A stretch of 64,000 nucleotides of DNA from Myxococcales bacterium (GCA_019634415.1 JAHQVJ010000202.1:1-64000), one strand, 5' to 3'; positions 16,719-25,870 are shown, numbered from the stretch's first letter. The notes: generated by a model from the sequence alone, not told the origin. Numbers and translations: made by a program.

Positions 16719-18098
16719 TCAGTCGGGCATCAGCTGATAGAGATCTTCGAAAGGCGTGGTACGCCCGTTGTGCTTATCGCCCTTCCAGGTGACCTCCCAG
16801 GCGACCTGCCCGTCGGGCATGGCCTCAGCGAGGTGGCCACCCGCGCCGTAGACGTGAAGGGTGTTGCCGTTGGGCAGTCGATGGGCTTCCCCCATGAACG
16901 GGCCGAACACGCCCCTGCCGAGACCGAAGTTCCACACCTCGCGCAGGGTCTCCCCCTTCTCGTCGAGCTCGTACTCGCGGATCACCGTCTCGAGACCGCC
17001 CTGCTGATCCTTGCTCGACACCATCAGCGTGCCCTGCGGCGTGAAGGTGGGGCCGTGCTGCCACCAGAACTGCGACTCGGGTGGGTCGAACGTCCAAGCA
17101 CCCGACATGTTGCCCCACCAGCGCAGGTGGGTGCCGCTGGCGTGGTCCACCTCCACCACGGTGTCGGTGGACCAGAACGAGAAGAGGAAGTGATCGGTGT
17201 CGGCGTCCCACCACAGGCCGTTGGACCCACAGCCCCCCACGGCCCCCGTGGTGTCGTGCAGATCATCACAGTTCCACACGCGCGTCTGAACCCCGTCCAG
17301 ATCTACCTTCTCGATGGTCTCGCGGTTGCCAGAGCCCTTGGCTGCCCAGGCGATCACGTCGTCGGGCAGCATGGTGAAGGGGTGGTGCAGGCCCGGCACC
17401 GCATAGGTGTGCTCGATGGTGCCGTCGAGGGTGGTGCGAACGATGGTGGACGCCGCCCCCCCGTCCCACTTCACCCAGTAGGTGTCTCGGTCGATGAGCA
17501 GGGCCCGGCCGTCCAAGGACACGCTCACGTGGCGCGAGACCCAGTCCCGCGTGGTCTCTTGAGCCCACACGATCTCGCCCTGCCGATCCATGATGAACAC
17601 CCACCAGCGGCCATAGCGGCTGTCGCCGTCTCGGTTCATGCTGGTGATGAGGTAGGGCGCCGAAGGATCCCACGACGACGGATCGTCGTGGAGCACGATG
17701 GGAACAGGCAACGAGCGTGGCCGCTGTCCCGTGGTGATGGTCTCGGACTCGGTGACCTCGAGCCCGTCGGCCAGGTCCGAGACCACGCGGTACTCCACGT
17801 CGGCGTCGTAGGGAACCCCCAAGACGACCTCGGTCGCCATGGACACGGGCACCATCTTGGTGGGGCTCTGCTTCCACTCCCCGTCGGGGAGCACGCGGAA
17901 CTCCAGGTGGGCTTCCGCCTCCTGGGGTTGCTCCCAGGTGACGCGAACCACGGTCTCGAGGCCCTCGACCAGCTCGGCGCCGACGATGCGGAGCGCGGTG
18001 CCTACGATGGGTTCGGAGGGTTCCGTAGTGTGGGAGGGTGAGGTGGAGTCGGTGTCCGTTCCACCCGAACAGGCCAGCAGCAGGACGATGAGGGTCAT
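16719..18098 (-). CDS. Arylsulfotransferase (ASST)-like beta-propeller lipoprotein
   Basis: A 459-residue lipoprotein (MTLIVLLLACSGGTDTDS, Cys at 10). After a fibronectin-like segment (VVRVTWEQPQEAEAHLEFRV) it matches the ASST propeller family, which transfers sulfate between phenols without PAPS. Conserved His-containing strands are present: GLHHPFTMLPDD, FWWQHGPTFTPQGTLMVSS and GEAHRLPNGNTLHVYG. Which His is the sulfate acceptor cannot be confirmed here. GGAG lies eight bases before the ATG. It follows the sulfotransferase gene in the same direction after 60 bases. Confidence 0.78.
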   Translation of the reverse strand: MTLIVLLLACSGGTDTDSTSPSHTTEPSEPIVGTALRIVGAELVEGLETVVRVTWEQPQEAEAHLEFRVLPDGEWKQSPTKMVPVSMATEVVLGVPYDADVEYRVVSDLADGLEVTESETITTGQRPRSLPVPIVLHDDPSSWDPSAPYLITSMNRDGDSRYGRWWVFIMDRQGEIVWAQETTRDWVSRHVSVSLDGRALLIDRDTYWVKWDGGAASTIVRTTLDGTIEHTYAVPGLHHPFTMLPDDVIAWAAKGSGNRETIEKVDLDGVQTRVWNCDDLHDTTGAVGGCGSNGLWWDADTDHFLFSFWSTDTVVEVDHASGTHLRWWGNMSGAWTFDPPESQFWWQHGPTFTPQGTLMVSSKDQQGGLETVIREYELDEKGETLREVWNFGLGRGVFGPFMGEAHRLPNGNTLHVYGAGGHLAEAMPDGQVAWEVTWKGDKHNGRTTPFEDLYQLMPD

Positions 18099-18158
18099 CG
18101 TGGGATCTCCAGCTCGACAGCGCGCAGAGTGTGGCAGAGTGTGGCAGGGGTTGCGGCG

Positions 18159-19154
18159 TTACGCCACAGGAGAACCGTCGGGCCGACGCGTGGCGATGCG
18201 GTCCCGCACGGCGTACCATCGCTCGAAGATGGCCACCTCGGTGTCGGTGGGCTCGTCGTCCGAGAAACCACTGGTGGGCAGCTTGGCCTTCAGCGCCTCC
18301 ACCGACTCCGTGCGAGGGTGATCCAGCCCGTAGCCGAGGAACGCCATCTCCTCCTCGCAGATGGCCTCCACGTACCGCACCTCGTCGTCCGACAGCCTTC
18401 CTCGGTACACGCCGGTGTTGGTGGGATCCAAGGGCTTCTGCAGATCCGTCCACGACGACAGGTTGCTGGAGTTGGTCTTGAGCAGCGGCTTGCGGTGGAA
18501 GTCGAGCATGCCTGGCTCGTAGGCCACCCCCAGCGCCTCGCACACCCGCGTCAGCTCCCGCTCGGGGGTGCGGATCAGGTCCTCGAAGCGCGCGAGCAGC
18601 ACACGGCCTGCGGGTGCCAGGTGACCCATCATCTCCAGTGCCGCCGCCTGGTCCCGCTTCCAGCACTCGGCAGCCAGTCCCACACCGCCTGGCTCCATGG
18701 CGTTGGCCTTCCAGGTGTAGGCCATGTCGCGCGGGTCACGCACCAGCACCACCCAGTTGGGCTCGTCGAAGGTGGCCTCCACGAAGCCGAAGGAGGTGTA
18801 GGCGTGGTTGTCCTTCACGAACAGTCGCTGCTTGCCCCAGGCCACCGCCTCGCGCTCGTACACGAAGCGGAAGATGGCGCCGAAGGACCGCTGCTGCACG
18901 GACTCGCGCAGCTCCGCGGCGGTCACGGTGGTACGCCACTCGCTGTGCATCGCGGCGAGGTACTCGGCCACGTCGGCGAGCAGCTGCTGCCAGTTGTCGT
19001 CCTGCGACAGGTCGCCGTAGCGGTAGACGTGCCGCCCCACCCGCAGCATCAAGTGCGAGGGGAAGGTCCCACAAATCGCCGAGTGGCTGTCGAGCATCTG
19101 CGTGATCAGGTTGCTGCCGGATCGCTCCGAGCAGAGGAGGAAGTCGAACCGCAT
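18159..19154 (-). CDS. PAPS-dependent sulfotransferase family protein
   Basis: A 331-residue cytosolic sulfotransferase (Stf0/LpsS-like). The 5'-phosphosulfate loop is SERSGSNLITQML at residues 9-21, and the 3'-phosphate-binding strand is VVLVRDPRDMAYTWKAN. A later RFEDLIRTPERELTRVCEAL pattern is typical of the family. It would sulfate a carbohydrate, lipid or small molecule; the acceptor is unknown. GGAG precedes the ATG by seven bases. Its companion downstream is the ASST-like lipoprotein, suggesting related sulfation chemistry on either side of the membrane. Confidence 0.85.
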   Translation of the reverse strand: MRFDFLLCSERSGSNLITQMLDSHSAICGTFPSHLMLRVGRHVYRYGDLSQDDNWQQLLADVAEYLAAMHSEWRTTVTAAELRESVQQRSFGAIFRFVYEREAVAWGKQRLFVKDNHAYTSFGFVEATFDEPNWVVLVRDPRDMAYTWKANAMEPGGVGLAAECWKRDQAAALEMMGHLAPAGRVLLARFEDLIRTPERELTRVCEALGVAYEPGMLDFHRKPLLKTNSSNLSSWTDLQKPLDPTNTGVYRGRLSDDEVRYVEAICEEEMAFLGYGLDHPRTESVEALKAKLPTSGFSDDEPTDTEVAIFERWYAVRDRIATRRPDGSPVA

Positions 19155-19209
19155 GGACCTGGCTCCACGAGCGAGAGCTGGTGGTGTATCGCAAGGCCTC
19201 TGCGAGCTG

Positions 19210-20367
19210 CTACCGAGAGTCGGTGAAGTCGTTGGTGTCCACCTCGGTGTAGTCGTCGAGCCGAGCCCACGCCTCGGACCTGTCCTGGCACATCAGCGTC
19301 TCCTCGAGCGCGCTCACCGTGGTGTGCCCCACGATGGCGCCCCCCACCGCCGCGTCCAGGAAGGTGGGATCACAGTCGAACAGCACCCCCGCGAAGCTCG
19401 TGCCGCAGACTCCCACGTCCTGGGCGATCTTCAGGATGTTGTCGCCAGCCTCGTTGCGGATCTCGCAGATGTCGCTGAAGAGCAGGTGGCCCGCGTTGGA
19501 CACCCCCACGACCCGACGAGGGCCCTCGGACGCTTCGTAGGCCTTCACGGTGGCGTCGAAGGACACCAGGTCGTCGGACAGCGCCCCCATGAACACCACC
19601 GACTCGAGGTCCGGCCCAGGCTGCACCGGAGTCGCCGAGGCCAGGGGCATGGCGAGCCGCACGGAAGCTCGGTCGGCGTAGGCGGCCGTGGCGGATCCGC
19701 CGGCGGAGTGACCGGTGACCGCGAGCCTCTCGAGATCGAGGTACCCGTCGAGGAAGTCGACGTCGGGCAGTGCCGCTCGCACCGTGTCCACGTCGCCCCC
19801 GATGTCGCGCTCCCCCGTCGGGGAGTCCGGGCACAGCAGGGCGAGCTGGTCGGCCAGCCACAGCCCGGGGTGATCGGCCGAGACCACCACGAACCCACGC
19901 GACGCCCACAGCGCCGTCAGCGACAGCGACTGGCTGCGCCAGCTCGCCGTGCCATGGATGAAGACGACCACGGGATAGGGCCCGTGCTCGGTGTCCAGCG
20001 GCAGATCCCGGACGCAGTCGCAGGTGTGGATGGGCGACAGCTCGGGCCCGATCAGGTCCTGCTGGCTCTCGGGCAGCGCATACTCGACGGGGTACACCTC
20101 GGGCGGCAGCCCTTCGTCGGATCCGAGCTGCGCGGGGTACCAGATCTCCACCGTCAGCGTTCCGCCGTCGGAGCGAGGAACGGTGACGGTCCTAGCACCC
20201 ACGGGCCACGGGCCGGGCTGGGCCGGGTCCTCGTCCGAGGCGTAGAAGGTCGCCCCCTCACACCCCTCGAACTCCACCAGCGGCGGGGTGGTGGGTCCGG
20301 TGTCGGTCCCGTCGACGCTGCCGTCCGTTCCACCCGAACACGCCATCCACATCGCGAACATCCACAT
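19210..20367 (-). CDS. Alpha/beta-hydrolase lipoprotein, PAF-acetylhydrolase-like
   Basis: A 385-residue lipoprotein (WMACSGGTDGS lipobox). The hydrolase core resembles the platelet-activating-factor acetylhydrolase/chlorophyllase group: VVVFIHGTASWRSQS (oxyanion region), VVVSADHPG, and the nucleophile elbow VTGHSAGGSATAA. A late SNAGHLLFSD offers the catalytic His. It probably hydrolyses an ester outside the cytoplasm. The lipobox codons share 18 identical bases with those of the ASST-like gene. It is divergent from the next esterase across 35 bases. Confidence 0.78.
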   Translation of the reverse strand: MWMFAMWMACSGGTDGSVDGTDTGPTTPPLVEFEGCEGATFYASDEDPAQPGPWPVGARTVTVPRSDGGTLTVEIWYPAQLGSDEGLPPEVYPVEYALPESQQDLIGPELSPIHTCDCVRDLPLDTEHGPYPVVVFIHGTASWRSQSLSLTALWASRGFVVVSADHPGLWLADQLALLCPDSPTGERDIGGDVDTVRAALPDVDFLDGYLDLERLAVTGHSAGGSATAAYADRASVRLAMPLASATPVQPGPDLESVVFMGALSDDLVSFDATVKAYEASEGPRRVVGVSNAGHLLFSDICEIRNEAGDNILKIAQDVGVCGTSFAGVLFDCDPTFLDAAVGGAIVGHTTVSALEETLMCQDRSEAWARLDDYTEVDTNDFTDSR

Positions 20368-20402
20368 GGCCCCTCCGTCGTTGCGCCGTGTATCGTACGA
20401 TC

Positions 20403-21440
20403 ATGCTCCCCCACTGGATCGCGCTGATGGCCTGCAAGCCGGCCGCACCCCCCGATGGCCCGGGCCTGGATGCTCCACCCCCACAGTCCGACACGTCCGA
20501 GCCGTGTGAGCCCGGCGTGGACCTGGGTGTGGCGGTGCCCGAGACGCTGATGCACGACGGGCAGGAGCGCACCACGTTGCTGTACGTCCCCGAGGACTAC
20601 GACTGCACGCCCCGCCCCTTGGTGATCGGGCTGCACGGCTACTACGGGTCGGGCCGGGGCTTCGCCACCCAGACCGCGAACCTCGGCCGAGAGCTCGCCG
20701 AGCTCGGTTGGATCGGGCTGTTCCCCGATGGGCTGCCCGCAGGGACCGCGGGGTACCCCGCTGGCGTCACCTCCTTCAACGACCTCACCTCCCGCAACGA
20801 CGACGGTCCGGATGGTCCGACCTGCACCGATGACGCCTTCGACTACGTCGCCTACGACAACTGCGGCCCCGAGGAAGCGGATCGCGCCTGCCGCTGGGGC
20901 ACCAGCTGCGCCGACGACGCAGGGTTCCTACGCGCTCTGCTCGAAGACGCCTCCACCCGGTTCACCGTGGACCAGACCCAGGTGGTGCTGACGGGATTCT
21001 CGCAGGGGGGGCAAGCCGCTCAGGGGCTGGCCTGCGATCTGGCGGACGTCGTCACGATGGTGGCCCCCATTCACGGCTTCGCGGCCAACGGACACACCTG
21101 CGCTCCAGACACGCCGCTGACCTTGTTCCAGGTGGCCGGCCGCGCCGACAGGGTCGTGAACGCCTTCGACACCGCTTCGGCGGACGGCATGATCTACGAC
21201 GGTGCCGCGGAGGCCGCAGCCCTCTGGGCTATGGCCCAAGGGTGCGAGCTCGAGCCCGTGCCGAAGCCCTCGGTGTCCGATGGCGTTCGGGGCTGGGGAT
21301 GCGAAGAGCACCCGAGCTGCGCGACGGGTGCGCAGGTCGTCACCTGCACCTGGGACGGAGGCCACGTCTGGGGCACCGACCCCGCTGCGGGCAACTTCAC
21401 CTGGAGCGCCCTCACCGAGGTCGCTGCCCTACTGCAGTGA
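20403..21440 (+). CDS. Polyhydroxybutyrate depolymerase/feruloyl-esterase-like lipoprotein
   Basis: A 345-residue lipoprotein (MLPHWIALMACKP) of the LpqC/PHB-depolymerase esterase family. The fold landmarks are LVIGLHGYYGSG (oxyanion), GFSQGGQAAQ (Ser nucleophile), FQVAGRADRVVN (Asp) and WDGGHVWGT (His). Several Cys pairs are as expected for a secreted enzyme. Substrates in the family are short polyesters or feruloyl esters. The ATG at 20403 gives a compact lipoprotein signal. Its 3' end overlaps the convergent protease gene by 12 bases. Confidence 0.82.
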   Translation: MLPHWIALMACKPAAPPDGPGLDAPPPQSDTSEPCEPGVDLGVAVPETLMHDGQERTTLLYVPEDYDCTPRPLVIGLHGYYGSGRGFATQTANLGRELAELGWIGLFPDGLPAGTAGYPAGVTSFNDLTSRNDDGPDGPTCTDDAFDYVAYDNCGPEEADRACRWGTSCADDAGFLRALLEDASTRFTVDQTQVVLTGFSQGGQAAQGLACDLADVVTMVAPIHGFAANGHTCAPDTPLTLFQVAGRADRVVNAFDTASADGMIYDGAAEAAALWAMAQGCELEPVPKPSVSDGVRGWGCEEHPSCATGAQVVTCTWDGGHVWGTDPAAGNFTWSALTEVAALLQ

Positions 21441-22736
21441 TCCCTCGATGTGCTCCTGCAAGGCCGAGGCAGGCACGAGCACGCCGATGTGCATGGGCCC
21501 CGCCATGCCTCCACCCAGCGCCATGCCCACGACCTGGCCATCTGCGTTCACCGCTGGCGCGCCCGACAGCGCATTGAGCGATACCGCGGAGTCGAACCGG
21601 ATCTCCACCAGGCCATCGGCGCCCACCTGACGCACCGACGCCGGGTGCAGGTAGCGCTCGGGGGCGTCGGCCACGATGCGCGGCCCCACGACCCAGAGCT
21701 TGTCGTCCTCCTCGGCACCCGTCTCGGCGAGCGGCAGACGGTCGGCCTGAACACCCCCCGACGGCGCGAGGGCGAACAGCGCCACGTCGCTCGCCGACAT
21801 CTGGCCCGTCACCTCCGCACCCTCCACCTCGAGGGCCCGGTCCACCTCCCATGCCGTGAGCAGGGCTGCATGGGGGAAGGTCACCGCCTGTAGCGCGCTC
21901 CCCAGCTCGCTCGACGGCAGCTGGTTCGGCAGGCCCATGCGAGGACCGAACAGGTGCAGCGCCGTGATGGCGACGTCGGTGCCGCCGTGCTGTACCGCAA
22001 AAGCGTGGCCGCCTGCGAAGGTGCCGTCCTTGGTGGTGAAGTCCACGAAGTGAACGGCCGTGGCAGGCAGCGACTCGGGCGCTCCCTCTGGCCGCTCCAT
22101 GGCCATCAACGTCTCGAGCGACTCGGCCGACGCGACCCGCTGTGTGCACGCCTCGGCGTCCTGGCCCTGTAGTGATCCGCAGGTGTCGGCCAGCACGAGC
22201 TTCGCGTCCTCGAGTCGACGCTGCACCAGCAGCGCATCCGCCACGATCAGCTTGGCGGGAGGACGCCCGGCGCCCTCTCGCACCAACGCCAGACTGTCGT
22301 CCAGGCGGCCGACGAGGGCCAGCGTCTGGACCTGGATGTCCGCCACCTCGAGATCCAGGGGCGCCTCCACCCCCTCGAGCCCCTCCACGAGCGACAGCGC
22401 ATCGGCGTGCCGTCCCTCGTTCATGTACAGGTAGGCGTGCTTGACCGTGGGGCCGGCCTGTGCCTCGTCGGTGCGTAGGGCGTCGGCCCGGGCCAGATCG
22501 GGCTCCGACAGGGCGCAGTAGTAGCCGAGCTCCATGAGCCGAGCCTTCTGCTCGTCGTTGATCTTGGCGGCGCCGAGCCCCAGATCCACCTTGGTGTGGC
22601 ACTTGCGCCACTGCTCCTTGTCGACGATCTGCTCGACCTCGCCGATCAGCTTCTTCACGTTGGTCTTCTTGCCGGCATGGGCTTGGCTCGCCACGCCACA
22701 CATCGCCAAGATGGACAGCCCCACGACCATACGCAT
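21429..22736 (-). CDS. Exported trypsin-fold serine protease with helical N-terminal domain
   Basis: A 435-residue protein with a signal peptide (GLSILAMCGVASQAHA). Residues 25-215 are helical and TPR-like (AYLYMNEGRHADALSLVEGL). The C-terminal half has the chymotrypsin-family triad: AITALHLFG (His261), SASDVALFAL (Asp317) and SLNALSGAPAVNADGQVVG (Ser391, the SGxP nucleophile site). It is therefore probably an active periplasmic protease. GGAGGG lies five bases before the ATG at 22736. It is divergent from the substrate-binding protein gene. Confidence 0.75.
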   Translation of the reverse strand: MRMVVGLSILAMCGVASQAHAGKKTNVKKLIGEVEQIVDKEQWRKCHTKVDLGLGAAKINDEQKARLMELGYYCALSEPDLARADALRTDEAQAGPTVKHAYLYMNEGRHADALSLVEGLEGVEAPLDLEVADIQVQTLALVGRLDDSLALVREGAGRPPAKLIVADALLVQRRLEDAKLVLADTCGSLQGQDAEACTQRVASAESLETLMAMERPEGAPESLPATAVHFVDFTTKDGTFAGGHAFAVQHGGTDVAITALHLFGPRMGLPNQLPSSELGSALQAVTFPHAALLTAWEVDRALEVEGAEVTGQMSASDVALFALAPSGGVQADRLPLAETGAEEDDKLWVVGPRIVADAPERYLHPASVRQVGADGLVEIRFDSAVSLNALSGAPAVNADGQVVGMALGGGMAGPMHIGVLVPASALQEHIEGSLQ

Positions 22737-22829
22737 CGTTCCCTCCAGGCGCCGACCATACCCCACCGTTGGACCCACCTGGCCAGATGCTGTAGCCTTC
22801 CTCGGCGTCACCTGGCTGTGGAGGCCCGC

Positions 22830-24128
22830 ATGCGCAACTCCTTCGTCCCCATCCTCCTCCTCTCGGTCGCCTGCACCGCAGGCACGCCTCCCGAGGAGGC
22901 CGAGCCCAGCTTGAAGACGGACAAGGGGGTCGACGCGGCCGCCCAGGTCATCCGCGTGGGCATGCTCAACGACGAGAGCGGCCCAGCTGCCGTCATCGGC
23001 ACACCTTACGCCAATGGCAAACGCCTGCTGGCGGCCCGGATCAACGCGGGCGGCTCGGGGCTGCTCCCCGAGGGCTGGAAGCTTCAGCTCGTGGAGCGCG
23101 ACCACGGCTACAACCCGCAGCAATCCGTGCAGCTGTACGAGGAGATCCGCGACCAGGTCCTCTACGTCGGCACCAGCTTCGGCACGCCCAACACGCTCCC
23201 CCTGCGCCCCAAGCTCGAAGAAGACAAGATGGTGGCCTTCCCGGCCTCGCTGTCGTCGCAGATGGCCAGCAACGACTTCACGCCGCCGCTCGGCACCTCG
23301 TACATGCTGGAGGCCGAGCGGGCGATGGACTTCGTGGTGGAGCAGGCCGAGGGCGCCGAGAACGTCAAGGCCGGCATCGTCTATCAGCAGGACGACTACG
23401 GCAAGGATGGACTGGCGGGCTGGAAGAAGGCCGCCGAGCGCCACGGCGTGTCCATCATCAGCGAGCAGACCGTCGACCCCGGCCAGAAGGACATGGCCGC
23501 CGTCATCACCGGCCTGAAGGACGCGGGCGCCACCCACGTGCTGCTCACGCTGCTGCCCTCCTCGAGCGGCCCCATCGTGGGCACGGCAGCCCAGCTGCAG
23601 TACGCGCCCATGTGGATCGGGACCACCGGAGCCTGGATCGACAGCTTCATGAACCCCGAGGTCATCCCGTCGGCTGTGTTCGGCAACTACTACCAGATGA
23701 CCTCGTTCCCCTACTGGGGGGAGGACGTGCCGGGGATGGACGACTTCCAGTCCACCTTCGAAGCGCACGGCACCGACATGTCGCAGGACTGGTACGTGCT
23801 GCTGTCGTACCTTCAGGGGCTGTCGCAGGTCGAAGCTGCCAAGCGTGCCATCGAGGGCGGCGACGTCACCCGCGAGGGCTACCTGGCCGCGCTGAAGAGC
23901 ATGAAGGCCTTCGACGCAGGCGGGCTGATCCGACCCATCGACCTGTCGAAGTCCCCCTACGAGGTCTCGCGCGAGGTCCGCGTGCTCAAGCCCGACTTCG
24001 AGGGCAAGACCTGGACGGTGGCCATGGACTACGGCGAGCCCGGCGTCACCCCCAAGGAGCGCCCTGGGCAGGACGCCATGGAGGACGAGGCCAACGCGAT
24101 GCACCCCCCCGGTGAGGGCGGTGACTGA
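22830..24128 (+). CDS. HAAT-family substrate-binding lipoprotein (LivK-like)
   Basis: A 432-residue type-I periplasmic binding protein (Peripla_BP_6) anchored as a lipoprotein (ILLLSVACTAG). It starts with IRVGMLNDESGPAA and has the usual GIVYQQDDYGKDGLAGWK and VDPGQKDMAAVITGLKDAGA segments. This family binds branched-chain amino acids, amides, urea or aromatic/hydrophobic acids; the ligand cannot be told here. GGAGG precedes the ATG by six bases. Its 3' end overlaps livF, and the other half of the importer is 10 kb downstream. Confidence 0.88.
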   Translation: MRNSFVPILLLSVACTAGTPPEEAEPSLKTDKGVDAAAQVIRVGMLNDESGPAAVIGTPYANGKRLLAARINAGGSGLLPEGWKLQLVERDHGYNPQQSVQLYEEIRDQVLYVGTSFGTPNTLPLRPKLEEDKMVAFPASLSSQMASNDFTPPLGTSYMLEAERAMDFVVEQAEGAENVKAGIVYQQDDYGKDGLAGWKKAAERHGVSIISEQTVDPGQKDMAAVITGLKDAGATHVLLTLLPSSSGPIVGTAAQLQYAPMWIGTTGAWIDSFMNPEVIPSAVFGNYYQMTSFPYWGEDVPGMDDFQSTFEAHGTDMSQDWYVLLSYLQGLSQVEAAKRAIEGGDVTREGYLAALKSMKAFDAGGLIRPIDLSKSPYEVSREVRVLKPDFEGKTWTVAMDYGEPGVTPKERPGQDAMEDEANAMHPPGEGGD

Positions 24129-24924
24129 CCCACCCCGCATCCTCGAGGTGGCCAACGTGGAGACCGTGTACCACGATGTGGTGCGCGTGCTCCGTGGGGT
24201 GAGTCTCAGCGTCCCGCAGGGCGCCATCGTGGCGCTGCTCGGTCCCAACGGGGCGGGCAAGACCACGACCTTGCGCGCCATCAGCGGCCTGCTGTCGGTG
24301 CACGAGGGCAAGATCACCAAGGGCCGCGTGGTCTTCTCGGGCCAAGATCTCGGCTCCAGCAGCCCCGAGAGCCGCGTGGCCTCTGGGCTGGCCCAGGTCA
24401 TGGAGGGACGCCGGATCTTCGCCGAGCTGTCGGTGGAGGAGAACCTGCTCGCCGGCACGTGGCACCGGCAGCGCTCGGAGGTGCGCGAGGATCTGCAGCG
24501 CTACTACGACCGCTTCGGGCTACTGCGAGAGCGCCGGCAGCAGGCGGCGGGCTACCTGTCGGGGGGAGAGCAGCAGATGCTGGCCATCTCGCGCTCCCTG
24601 ATGACGCGTCCGCGGCTGTTGCTGCTCGACGAGCCGTCGCTGGGCCTCGCGCCCAAGATCGTGGCGGACGTGGCGGACCTGATCCGCGAGGTCCACGCCT
24701 CCGGCGTGTCGATCCTGCTGGTGGAGCAGAACGCCGCCCTCGCCTTGCAGCTGTCGGAGCATGCCTACATCCTCGAGAACGGCCGCGTGGTGCTCGACGG
24801 CACCAGCGAGGCCCTGCTCCAGGACGACGACGTGCGCGAGTTCTACCTGGGCATGGGGGGCGAGGAGCGCCGCAGCTACCGCGAGGTCAAGCACTACCGC
24901 CGCAGGAAGCGCTGGCTCAGCTAG
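24121..24924 (+). CDS. livF: Liv-type ABC transporter ATP-binding protein (LivF)
   Basis: A 267-residue cytoplasmic ATPase of the branched-chain amino-acid/HAAT class. Walker A GPNGAGKTT is at about 41, followed by the LivF-type AQVMEGRRIFAELSVEENL, the signature YLSGGEQQMLAI and Walker B RLLLLDEPSLGLAP. A C-terminal Arg/Lys-rich tail (VKHYRRRKRWLS) is longer than usual. The GTG at 24121 overlaps the binding-protein stop by eight bases; an upstream GTG at 24112 lacks a ribosome-binding site. Confidence 0.92.
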   Translation: MTDPPRILEVANVETVYHDVVRVLRGVSLSVPQGAIVALLGPNGAGKTTTLRAISGLLSVHEGKITKGRVVFSGQDLGSSSPESRVASGLAQVMEGRRIFAELSVEENLLAGTWHRQRSEVREDLQRYYDRFGLLRERRQQAAGYLSGGEQQMLAISRSLMTRPRLLLLDEPSLGLAPKIVADVADLIREVHASGVSILLVEQNAALALQLSEHAYILENGRVVLDGTSEALLQDDDVREFYLGMGGEERRSYREVKHYRRRKRWLS

Positions 24925-24982
24925 CCGATCGGGCTGACTCAAGCGGGCGAGCCCGGCGCCGATCGGCGGCGGGGAGGACTCC

Positions 24983-25870
24983 ATGATCCCCTGCACCTGG
25001 ATCGCCACGTACCCCAAGTCCGGCACCACCTGGGTCCGCTTCATCGTGCACAACCTGCTCGTCGGTCCCCCCGAGACCTCCGCGGATCTGTCGAGGTCCG
25101 TCCCCTCGATCCACGAGACCAACGACCAGTGGCGACGGGTGCTCGACAGCGGCGGTGTGCTCAACACCCACAAGCACTTCGCCCATCACGTGGAGCGCTA
25201 CCCCCGGATCCGCGGGTTCGTGCACGTGGTGCGCCACCCCGCCGACGTGTTCCTCTCCGAGGCACGCTTCTTCTGCCTGACCCAAGCCGACGGCGTGGCA
25301 CGTATCGAGGGCGGGGTGGATCAGGCCCGCCTCAACAAGCTGTTCCAGGACTACCTGACGGTGATGGTCCACCACGGCGAGAGCCACAAGCACCGACAGC
25401 TGGGTCTGGGCACCTGGGGAAGCCACGCCCAGTCCTGGCTCGCCCAGCGCGAGCGCTTCCCGAGCCTGTTGCTCCGCTACGAAGACCTCGTGGCCGACAC
25501 CGCCGCGGGCGTGCGGCAGCTGGCCGCCTTCTTCGACAAGGAGGTCGACGAGTCGGAGGTCGAGCGCATCGTTCAGCGCTGCTCGGCGCAGTCGCTGCGG
25601 GCCATGCAGGAGCGCGAGATCGTCGCTCGCACCACCGGTCGCTTCTACGAGCCCCAGTTCGACAGCGCCTACCGGCTCGGGCTCCGCTTCGTGGGCAAGG
25701 CACAGGTGGGGGGCGGCATGCAGCTGGGAGACGACGCCCTGCGCAAGATCGAGGCGATGTTCGGCGACGTGATGGGCACGCTGGGCTACACGCGCGACGG
25801 CGTGATCACCAGGGAGACATCGGAAGATCCCACGCCCGGCGCCGCTCCTCGAACCACCGCCGTGGGCTGA
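24983..25870 (+). CDS. PAPS-dependent sulfotransferase (Sulfotransfer_1 type)
   Basis: A 295-residue sulfotransferase. The PAPS P-loop is at the N-terminus (TYPKSGTTWVRF, residues 9-20), and the 3'-phosphate strand is FVHVVRHPADVFLSEARFF. RYEDLVADTAAGVRQLAAFF is the dimerisation-proximal motif of the family. The acceptor is unknown. GGGGAGG sits six bases before the ATG. The last 65 bases overlap the 3' end of the convergent AsmA-like gene, an unusually long overlap. Confidence 0.87.
   Translation: MIPCTWIATYPKSGTTWVRFIVHNLLVGPPETSADLSRSVPSIHETNDQWRRVLDSGGVLNTHKHFAHHVERYPRIRGFVHVVRHPADVFLSEARFFCLTQADGVARIEGGVDQARLNKLFQDYLTVMVHHGESHKHRQLGLGTWGSHAQSWLAQRERFPSLLLRYEDLVADTAAGVRQLAAFFDKEVDESEVERIVQRCSAQSLRAMQEREIVARTTGRFYEPQFDSAYRLGLRFVGKAQVGGGMQLGDDALRKIEAMFGDVMGTLGYTRDGVITRETSEDPTPGAAPRTTAVG

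Noticed and set aside
18114..18158. Short direct repeat AGTGTGGCAG as a regulatory site
   Set aside because: Only two partial copies lie between genes on the same strand; nothing else supports a role.
22737..24458. Extension of the protease frame upstream for about 570 codons
   Set aside because: It runs antisense through the binding-protein and livF genes; the signal peptide and GGAGGG site fix the start at 22736.
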